This document shows, piece after piece, positions 56,389-64,000 of a stretch of 64,000 nucleotides of DNA (position 1 is its first letter; the number at the start of each line of letters is the position of its first letter). The DNA comes from Glebionis coronaria. Its lineage: Eukaryota > Streptophyta > Magnoliopsida > Asterales > Asteraceae. A program made the position numbers and the translations under genes. The stretch lies in assembly GCA_025667525.1 (NCBI GenBank), contig CM046882.1, positions 499,810,292 to 499,874,291 of the forward strand. The letters are read 5' to 3'. Below the pieces are notes generated by a model that saw only the letters and a list, made by a program, of their open reading frames with translations, did no database searches and was not told the origin of the DNA.

Positions 56389-57306
56389 TCAAAGATAGCA
56401 CCTTTTAAGATTGCAGATATTCCATGTGGATTCCAGGTCGCGGCCATCCATGTCACGTAACTTGTACGCGCCTCGTCCTAAGGCTTCCGTGACCTCATAC
56501 GGTACTTCCCACTTAGGGCCCATCTTTCCTGTATTCTCCGCTCGACTTTCCTCGTTAGAACGATAGACATAATCTCCCGGTCGAAAAGAAACACCTTTAA
56601 CCTTGGCGTCATAATAAGCCTTCATCCGTGCCTTGTACTTGGCCTCATTGATAGCCGCTATCTCCCTTTTTTCCTCCAACAAATCCAGATTGATCCGGAG
56701 TTGCTCGTCGTTCGTGACGACATTAACCTCCGCTGTGCGGATGGTAGGCATTCCTATTTCTGCTGGTATAACAGCTTCAGTGCTATAGGCCAATGCGAAT
56801 GTGGTGTCCCCGTTGGCTGTTTTGATCATAGTCCTATGTGCCCATAGAACATGTGGCAGTTCGTCCACCCATTTGGCACTTCGTTCCTCCAGACGTGCCT
56901 TGATGCCTTCACCCAAGCTTCTATTTGCTCGCTCCACAAGACCATTTGTCTGCGGGTGTTTAACAGATGCGAAGCGCCGTTTGATATTCAATGCCGCGCA
57001 CCAGTCCTTTAATGGATTATCCGCGAACTGCTTCCCGTTGTCCGAGATGATTTCTCCTGGTAAGCCAAAACGGCACACGATGTTCTCCTAAACAAACTTT
57101 TTAACTTGTTTGCCTGTGATGGATTTGACTGGCTTGGCCTCTATCCAGCGTGTAAAGTAGTCCATTGCGACAATCAAGAACTTAACTCCCCCCGCAGCTA
57201 CGGGAAAAGGTCCTGCAATATCGATCCCCCACTTATAGAATGGCCATGGGGATGTAATAGGTGTAAGTTCCTGCTGCAGATGTCGTGGTACTGGTCTGTG
57301 CACTTG
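56389..57306 (-). pseudogene. pol: Tat (minus) integrase core and C-terminus
   Basis: Minus strand 57303 to 56389 in one frame with TAG at 57088-57090 (expected Gln). Core: GIDIAGPFPVAAG (Asp), IISDNGKQFADNP (Asp) and HPQTNGLVERANRSLGEGIK (Glu). Tail: WAHRTMIKTANGDTTFALAYSTEAVIPAEI, PGDYVYRSNEESRAENTGKMGPKWEVPYEVTEALGRGAYKLRDMDG. The C-terminal end NICNLKRCYL is typical of Tat elements. There is no chromodomain. Confidence 0.92.
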
Positions 57307-58542
57307 TCAATCACTGCACTTGCGAATCATGTCGCGTGCATCCCTATGCATAGTAGGCCAATAATATCCTGTGCGTAGAGCTCGGGGCACTACGGATCGG
57401 GGACCTGCGTGCATGCCATATAACCCTTCATGTATCTCACTGATCACATAAGTAGCCTGGTGTGGCCCAACACACCGCAACCACGGCTGCAAGAAAGAGC
57501 GCTTGTAAAGAAAACCTTCTCGAAGCTCGAAGTGTTGCGACTTCCTTCTGATGCGTTGTGCCGCCTTTTCCTCGTCTGGAAGGGTTTCATTAGTCAAATA
57601 GTTGACGATCGGGGTCATCCATGTAGGTCCATCTTCCTCAACTATAGCTGCGACTTCCCCTTCTGTTATAGACTTTTCGTTGAGTATTTCCACCAAGACT
57701 TGCTTGGATAAGTGGGCGAAACTTGTAGACGCGATCTTGCTAAGAGCGTCCGCCTTCTTGTTTTCACCTCTTGGTACCTGCTTGATAGAAAACTTGCTGA
57801 AAGCCGCGATGAGTGACTTGACTTTCTCCAAGTATCGAACCATGTTATCCTCCTTAGCTACGTATCCTCCCAGAATGTGGTTCGCGACAAGCCGTGAGTC
57901 CATGTAGGCCTCAAGGTTGCGGACTCCCATTTTAGCGGCGATTTTTAAACCCGCAATCAACGCTTCATATTCCGCCTCATTGTTGGTGGCTGTGAACTCA
58001 AAGCATAGGGCGTACGTAAACTCCATCCCTTCCGGATTAGTAAGGATGAGACCAGCTCCTGATCCATCCGTGCACGAAGATCCGTCCGTAAATAATACCC
58101 ATGGTTCTGCTGGAGTTTCGTCTTGTTGTACGATTGGTCCCTCCTCATCCGACTTCTCTATCAAGAAATCTGCCAAGATTTGGCCTTTAACAGCCGTCCT
58201 TGGTCTATAAGATATGTTATGTTCTCCCAATAGAATGCTCCACTTCTGTAGCCTGCCGGCCACATCTGGTCTGGAGATGACTTGTTTTATTGGTTGATCA
58301 GTAATCACTACAATTGGGTGCGCCTGAAAGTACCGGCGTAACCATTTCGTAGAAAACACTAATGCCAGAACCAATTTCTCCATGGAAGAATAATTCAACT
58401 CCGGCCCTTGTAATGTTCTACTTATAAAGTAGACCGGAGTTTGGACTGTGTCCCTATCCGTCATAAGTACCGTACTTGTTGCTACATGTGTGGCTGATAG
58501 GTACATGATGAGCTCATCCTTGGGCCGGGGAGCTACTAGCAT
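57307..58542 (-). pseudogene. pol: Tat (minus) RNase H, second RNase H and IN zinc domain
   Basis: Minus strand, 411 codons. RNase H remnant joined to RT: LIMYLSATHVATSTVLM, PVYFISRTLQGPELNYSSMEKLVLALVFSTKWLRRYFQAH. Second RNase H of the archaeal/Tat type: EPWVLFTDGSSCTDGSGAGLIL (first Asp), FTATNNEAEYEALIAGL (Glu), YMDSRLVANHILG (Asp), GENKKADALSKIA (last Asp). The IN zinc domain follows: HEGLYGMHAG...RKCSD, where a TGA at 57307-57309 replaces the expected second Cys. A frame change separates it from the RT ORF upstream. Confidence 0.92.
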
Positions 58543-58900
58543 GGGGAGAGATGCAAGGTGTTGATTGAGTTGACCAAAGGCTTCTTCAGCCTCCTTTGTC
58601 CACGGAATTCTCCATTCTTAATGCACTTCTTGAGTGTTTTGAATAAGGGGAGTGACTTCTCTGCGGACTTTGATAAGAACCTGTTTAGCGCGGCCAACTT
58701 CCCATTTAAGGATTGCACCTCTTTCGTGTCTGAGGAGATGGCAACCGTATCACTGCATCCGTCTTTTCCGAGCACGGCTTGATGCCATTTGGATCAATCA
58801 TATATCCAAGGAACATTCCTTCCGTTGCCCCAAACGTGCATTTCTTTGGATTTAGTTTCATATTAATCCTCCTCAATGTGTCAAACGTCTCTTGGACGTC
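58536..58900 (-). pseudogene. pol: Tat (minus) RT thumb/connection remnant
   Basis: Broken into frames. 58775-58536 carries VQSLNGKLAALNRFLSKSAEKSLPLFKTLKK, the usual RT-to-RNase H link of Tat elements. About two frame changes lie between 58901 and 58536. Confidence 0.8.
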
Positions 58901-59599
58901 TTAGAGAAGTGCATCCTCCGTATGACTTTTTATGACTAAATCATCAACATAGACCTCCAGGTTGCGGCCTATCTGTGAGTCGAAGGCTTTGTCAACAAGC
59001 CGCTGATATGTTGCCCCGACGTTCTTTAGTCTGAATGGCATTTTTGTATAATAGTATACGCCTTGACTAGTATGGAACGCCGTCTTCTCTGCGTCCTCTT
59101 CCGCCATCTGGATCTGGTGGTATCCTTTATATGCATCTAATAAGCACTTAAAGGGATATCCACATAGGGATTCCACCTTCCAATCAATCTCCGGTAACGG
59201 GTAGCAGTCCTGTGGACAAGCTTTGTTCAGATCCGTGAAATCCACGCACATGTGCCAACTTCCGTCATGCTTTTTGACCATGACTGGGTTGGATAACCAC
59301 TCGTGGTAGTATACCTCACGCATGATGCCTGCATCCACCAATTTCCGTACTTCATCTAATATTACTTGACTGCGTTCGGGTGCCTGACCGCGCTTCTTTT
59401 GCTTAACGGGAGGATATCCCTGGCAGATTTGGAGCTTATGTTCTGCTATCGCACGCGGTACGCCCGTCATATGCTTGGGCTCCCATGCGAATACATCTAA
59501 GTTTGCTTTCAGGAGAGAGCACATGGCCCTCTTGCCGCCATCCGAGAGTGTTCCCCCTATGGATACCTCTTGTTCCGGGTAATTAGGATGAATTGCCAC
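58901..59599 (-). pseudogene. pol: Tat (minus) reverse transcriptase
   Basis: Minus strand, 232 codons. VFAWEPKHMTGVPRAIAEHKL, EVRKLVDAGIMREVYYHEWLSNPVMVKKHDGSWHMCVDFTDLNKACPQDCYPLPEID, LLDAYKGYHQIQMAEEDAEKTAFHTSQGVYYYTKMPFRLKNVGATYQRLVDKAF and the active-site VYVDDLVIKS. The G of the usual MPFGLKN is R here. A stop (TAA at ~58902) and a shift follow. Confidence 0.92.
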
Positions 59600-60842
59600 C
59601 TTCTAATTGGGAGGTGGTGATCCGTCCTTGGGGGAACTGGTGGAACCGGTGTTGTCACGGCATGACACTCGGATGCTGGTATGATTGTGTTATAGATGGT
59701 GACAATTCCTTCTTCCACAAGAAATTTGATCATCCCGTGTGCCGGGTGGAGGGCACCGCTCGTATGGCAAGGATACCTGGTCTGCCTATGATTCCATTGT
59801 ATGGAGAGTGTGAGCGTATTACCATAAAGTTCATCCACGTCGTGGTGGAGTGCTCTTCATTCCCAATGGTTACAAGCAGATGCAGCTGTCCTATTGGCCA
59901 GATGGTGTCTCCACTAAAACCGATGAGCGGCGCCGTGGCCGGTACTAATTGGCTTCTTATTTCTGGTCGTAACTGTATGAAACAGTGTTCGTATAGTACT
60001 TCTGCTGATGACCCTCCATCCACATACATACGGCGGACATTGTGTGTTCCAATGCTTATCTCAATAGTGAGAGGCGCATCAATCACATCGCTTGCCGTGA
60101 TGGGAGGGAATGAGATTTCTCTGCCGCGTGAAAATTTTTGACTAATTTTCTGCCTTGTACGGCGCTGCTTGGATTGGATCATGTATATCGTTGAAGGTTT
60201 GTCCTTTTGGGGATCCTTCTTGTCATACTTCTTGTTATCTTTTCCATCCTTCCAATCCTTGACCCAATGCTTGAGTTTGCCCGACTTGATCAGTGACTCA
60301 ATGTGCTTCTTGAGCTGGATACATTCCTCCGTGCCATGGCCCTTGTCGTTGTGGAATTCGCAAAAGCGATTTCCTTGACGACGGTCCAACAGAGTCGTCA
60401 TTGGGGGAGGTCTCGGGAAATTGGCCCCTTTCGTCAGCAAGATCTCCTGGTAGGACATCTTTAGAGGGGTAAATTTGTCCTCCGATCGTCCTCCTTTGTT
60501 TTGGCTCTTGTAATCTGAGCCCCTCCCACTACTCTGGTTGTTTTGACCGCCCGACTGTCTCCTGGACTGGTCGTTCGATTGGTAGCTATTTCCTTTTGAA
60601 GGATAGGCCGCGGCTACCGCGGTTTCTCCCTCTACGAAGTTTCTGACTCTTTCCATAAGGTCGTCATACCTCTCCGGACGTTTGTCATTGAGACGTCTGA
60701 TTAATTCCCTGTCTGTTATGGTGTGCATATTGTCGGAAATTTTCAGAAGTTCCGGCATTGTCTTTGTTCGTGTGCACTCGTTATTGAAGCGTTCAGTGAA
60801 GGCCTCCGTAGACTCCCCCGGCCGTTGCTTGACGGTTGCCAA
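59600..60842 (-). pseudogene. gag-pol: Tat (minus) gag end and protease
   Basis: Minus strand ORF 60842-59730. Gag C-terminal half (VKQRPGESTEAFTERFNNECTRTKTMPELLKISD, FVEGETAVAAAYP, Gly/Ser/Gln-rich tail), zinc-finger-like FCEFHNDKGHGTEEC, Lys-rich linker, then protease with RRMYVDGGSSAEVLYEHCF. The active site here is D-G-G-S-S-A. NGIIGRPGILAIRAVPSTRH is the usual end block (expected ...GRPWL...ST-H). Frame change at ~59730-59600 before RT. Confidence 0.88.
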
Positions 60843-62041
60843 TGAGACCGGGTCCCTATTATACTTCTTTCATTGAGTATAATTATTTTTGAACACAGTA
60901 CGTAGTTTAGTAAAGCTATCAATGCTTCGCGGAGGAAGTCCCTCAAACCAATCACGAGCATTGCCGATCAAGGTTGAATTGAATATTTGGCACCATATAG
61001 GCATGGGCCATCGTTCAACTTTCGCCTGCGTGTCAAATATCTTTAGGTGATCATCCGGATCACCAGTCCCATCATAAGTCTTGACACACGCCGGCATGCG
61101 ACGCTTTGTATCCTCAGAGTAATACCGTATACGGAGAGTGAAAGGATCTTCCCTGGGATCAGCCCATGGACGGGTGAGATTAGGGTCACACCATGGGCGG
61201 GAAAGATCTTCTGCTTCCGCCTCTCGATAATAGGGGCCGCCGTAGTACTCCTCATTGTCTGGTGGTGGTGGAGGAGTACGCCTAGGTCGGCGACGCTTGG
61301 GTGGATGGTCATCCGAGTCCTCTCCTGATGGATCGGGAGAAGGGGGCGATGCCCTATCCTTTGGGTGAGGACCGCTCTTGTGAGAAGAGCCAAGAGCTTT
61401 CTTCCCGGTATTAATCCTATCCCACACGCTTGTGCGGCGATTAGTTCTGGTTAGCTCCAGATCTGGTCGTTCGGGTGAACCGTCGGACCTTTCTCCCTCC
61501 TCATAGGATTGTATTAGTTCCTGCATGAGACGATCCCCTATGCGTTCGAACACATTCCTAGGTTGGGGGGTTTCCTCAAAGAGGTTCCTCTCCTGAGGTC
61601 GTGTCCTTCGCTTCCTTTGAGTTTGCGAAGAGGTGCCTGGTCTGGCGTTGCCAAAGTTGAGCCTGGATTGGAGGTCCCTCCCTAGGTTCAATCTTGATGC
61701 AATTCCTGGGACGATCCTCTCAAAGTTCTGCGTGAGAACTCGAGTGAGATCTTCCTCGCTGAGTGGTTCGACCTCTACTTCTTCCTCAGTCGATGGTCTG
61801 CGCGGCTCCTTGTTAGGGGGTTGGGCGCACTCCATGGATCAGGATTATCCAAGGTCGAAGTAGGTGGTGGGGTGACAGAGAACGTGCTTGTTATGCCCAT
61901 GGACTGAAGACCACTTCGGTTGTTTGTTCCGCCAACTTGGTTACTAGGGGATCGATTGGGAATGAGTATCCCTTCCCCTGTGGACTTCCGATTTTCAGGA
62001 TTTGTGTTCCTGGGGTTTCCCTGGGGATGCCCCTTTGTCAT
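60843..62041 (-). pseudogene. gag: Tat (minus) gag, N-terminal part
   Basis: Starts ATG 62041 (MTKGHPQGNPRNTN). A one- or two-base shift near 61830 moves the frame to 61835-60870: RPSTEEEVEVEPLSEEDLTRVLTQNFERIVPGIASRLNLGRDLQSRLNFGN, Arg/Pro-rich linker, CVKTYDGTGDPDDHLKIFDTQAKVERWPMPIWCQIFNSTLIGNARDWFEGLPPRSID. It is stopped by TGA at 60870-60872, where the plus-strand copy has CGA, and is in frame with the next ORF at 60842. Confidence 0.92.
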
Positions 62042-62081
62042 TGAGAATTCGAGATGAGATTTTGCTCTAGCTTAGTGTAAT

Positions 62082-62101
62082 GGTCCCACGGATGGCGCCA
62101 A
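62082..62101 (-). promoter_or_regulatory. Tat (minus) primer-binding site
   Basis: Minus strand TTGGCGCCATCCGTGGGACC, identical to the plus-strand copy's site, two bases from the LTR end. Confidence 0.82.
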
Positions 62102-62103
62102 CT

Positions 62104-62689
62104 TGTTGATACAAAAGTTGGGTGATCCTTGCTAGACCCGAATTAGGCTTAATTCGGGTTGGCTGGACTCCGGCTCCTGCACCAAGTGAATTATCTGGTT
62201 GGGATCCTGCACACTAAACAACACGCGTTAGGCTTACCGTGAGAATGTTTCCCACGATTAGACTCCAGCGTGAGAATAAGTAATCGGTTAGGGTTATAGG
62301 AATCGGATGAGAGTTGAAAGTGTGTAGAATGTAATACCTTTGTGGAACCCTTGGGGGTTCCTTATATAGGCAGTGAAACCCTAATGGGCTGTCACTGATG
62401 CTTCGGCCCCAAGGAAAGGATAATTACCAGATTTAGATTGATTGTTATCTTCTAATTATGGTGAGTGAATATCATCTCCTTTGGGATAAATCCTAATCAT
62501 AGTAGGAGTATGATTCTGTCTAACCCTGTACCGGGCATGCCGGGCCGTGGGCCGCACACGTGTGTGCGGTTACTATTCATCCAAGCCCATAAGCTCAAAT
62601 GAAATTATTCCCACCCATCTGTGATGGGCCGGATACGGGTAGTACCCGTGGGCCGGGTTCATGACCCGGCTGGGGAGTATACGTCATCA
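62104..62689 (-). mobile_element. Tat (minus) 5' LTR
   Basis: Plus strand TGTTGATACAAAAG...TACGTCATCA, 586 bp, equal in length to the left LTR. Contains the TATA (minus TATATAAGG, ~62364) and the inverted-repeat-rich U3 start (62570-62680). Confidence 0.93.
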
Positions 62690-62694
62690 TCGTC
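62690..62694. repeat. TSD of Tat (minus) element (TCGTC), right
   Basis: Matches 51540-51544 exactly. Confidence 0.92.
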
Positions 62695-63190
62695 CAACAT
62701 CTTCCTTTGTCCAATATCCTTTCTATGTGTATTGTCCTATATCGGACAATACCTATCAACGCTTGGACAAACATTTCTCGGACAACACGTGTCAGCGTTT
62801 CCCAACAACGCTTAACTTATTCTTGTCAACGTCTCATCAACCGCTGCCGTCTTCTAAGGCCACATCTCTTATCAGCGTGTAAGAATACTAAGAACAGTGT
62901 GCTATAATAAATATAACAAGTTACCTTAATTCCATGAAGCAATTCTTTTGTAAAACACACTTAACAAATGTACTTTCGTTGATCTAGTAACCCACGTGAT
63001 ATGCTTTATCTGTGTATCGTAAGTCAAATAATACATGTTGCAACCATGGACCACTCATTATCCTTTGTTCGTGTGAAATCAAGAATATTAAGGTAAACCC
63101 TATATTTAATTATTATTTGACCATGTTGATATGTGTGTAAACACACATCTTTTCTACCACTTAATTACAATAATAACCGGACCAAAACGT
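62695..63190. other. Probable continuation of copia element 4 non-coding DNA
   Basis: Directly follows the TSD, so it should continue the sequence ending at 51539. It is rich in TTGTCCAA/TCGGACAA/AACGC words that recall the end of the LTR at 50195-50720, but no clear gene is found. Confidence 0.4.
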
Positions 63191-64000
63191 GTATTTTATG
63201 TCTTTTATGTCGGAATTATGCGTGGTTTGTGTTTTTGTTGTGATTTAGGACAAAAAGGTGAAAAGTGGAGAAAACACGGGAATTCACGGGCATTTACGGA
63301 CTTTTATTGAAGAAAAAGATGAAAGACGAAGTCAAGAAGTCAAGAGTGCAAAAATAACGGAAGTCCAAGATCAATTCTGAAGATTTATCGAAGAAAAAGT
63401 CAAAAGACGGAAGTTTATCAAAAGCCGAAGAACTCAAGTCTATTTCATTGAAGAATTTAAAGACAAGTTCAAAGAAATCCCGAAGCCAAAAGTCCTCAAA
63501 GTTCAAGTTTAAAGAAGATTAGAAGAATAAAGGACTAATGCTGCAATTAATGAAGATTAAAAGAAGGAGGGACTTAATCTCGCAATTAAGAAGAAATGAA
63601 GGAGTGGAGGAAGCTTCCTAATCCTCTCCTATATATAGATTAGGATGATTATTATTTTTCCTTGTTGGCTAACTTGACAAATTAGCTCTTCCACTTTACT
63701 TTTATGCACCTTTATTTACTTACACCTTTAATTACATGTCTTGCACCTTATTTATCATTTAATTTCAAGTAAGTGTTTCTTTTAATTCTCGCACATTTAC
63801 TTTAACTTGTTGATCTCATTCTACCTTTCTTCAATCTTTGATTTATATGCTTTTTATCTTGTTTACTTGTTTAAAGATTTCATTTTTATGCTTTTGATTG
63901 TTCTTAATCATTTATTTTCATAGCTTATTTGGTTTATTTTCAAGTTTATATAGTTTTTACAAAAGTTATTTTTATATAAAAGTTGTTTTTAGTAAAGCTT
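63191..64000. other. Unassigned repeat-like DNA, possibly an LTR
   Basis: Starts near TATTTTATGTCTTTTATGTCGG. A purine-rich segment 63290-63560 repeats (T)GAAGAAAAAG...AAAAGACGG-like words at least twice. TATA-like TATATATAG at 63630 is followed by a pyrimidine-rich, leader-like stretch. No protein motif. The layout suits an LTR promoter, but no partner copy is in the window. Confidence 0.35.

Larger units (their letters stand above)
51545..62689 (-). mobile_element. Complete Tat-type Ty3/gypsy element with antisense spliced ORF
   Basis: 11,145 bp, equal 586-bp LTRs, perfect TSD. Minus-strand order: 5' LTR (62689-62104), PBS, gag, PR, RT, RNase H, second (archaeal-type) RNase H, IN (to 56389). 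Then comes a 4.3-kb region that codes on the opposite strand, a G-rich PPT, and the 3' LTR (52130-51545). Dual RNase H and an extra ORF after IN are marks of the Tat/Ogre lineage. Confidence 0.95.

Noticed and set aside
59593..60141. 182-residue plus-strand ORF
   Set aside because: Antisense shadow of the Tat protease region; unlike 52760-55665 it shows no family match.

Overview
This 64 kb window is plant nuclear repeat DNA. I see no ordinary host gene in it. It is built almost entirely of nested LTR retrotransposons and their debris. The organism is a dicot and most likely an Asteraceae species (Tanacetum/Artemisia/lettuce-type). I infer this from the copia gag-pol, the copia downstream ORF and the antisense 'putative gypsy-type transposase' ORF, all of which closely resemble families I know from composite-family genomes. 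That placement is from memory, not from a search.

Layout. 1-6985: the 3' part of a Sirevirus-like Ty1/copia element. It has a 15-bp tandem repeat (1-265), a large broken downstream ORF (408-4353), a long 3' non-coding stretch with several polypurine tracts, and an LTR (6613-6985) that may belong to a second copia element. 6986-40756: a second Sirevirus-like copia element (5' LTR end, PBS 7998, gag from 8068). It is split at 9460 by an Athila-type Ty3/gypsy element on the minus strand (9461-33411, LTRs about 3.1 kb). That element is in turn split inside gag by a Tekay-like chromovirus on the minus strand (19710-29169, perfect TSD TCCCA). Copia pol resumes at 33412 and ends at 38280. A miniature 5S-bearing Cassandra-like element (38415-38940, TSD CTTAA) and a decayed downstream ORF (39559-40756) follow.

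40757-64000: a second nest. A plus-strand chromovirus (LTR ending near 43377, an extra ORF before gag, gag-PR-RT start) is cut in RT by a copia LTR at 46896. That copia is cut by a plus-strand Tat-type element (47838-50194), which is cut by a minus-strand copia (LTR 50195-50720). That copia is cut by a complete minus-strand Tat-type element (51545-62689, 586-bp LTRs, TSD TCGTC). The missing right halves should lie beyond the window. The last 1.3 kb is unassigned repeat DNA.

How the parts work together. Each autonomous element encodes Gag (particle) and a PR-RT-RNase H-IN polyprotein. The chromovirus integrase ends in a chromodomain-like tail, and the Tat element has a second RNase H. All coding regions carry stops or frameshifts, and several stops look like C-to-T (or G-to-A) changes, as expected for methylated silent DNA. 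The most unusual item is the antisense ORF of the complete Tat element (52760-55665, plus strand). It spans what look like two in-phase GT-AG introns, and probably a third, so it resembles a eukaryotic spliced gene carried backwards inside a retrotransposon.
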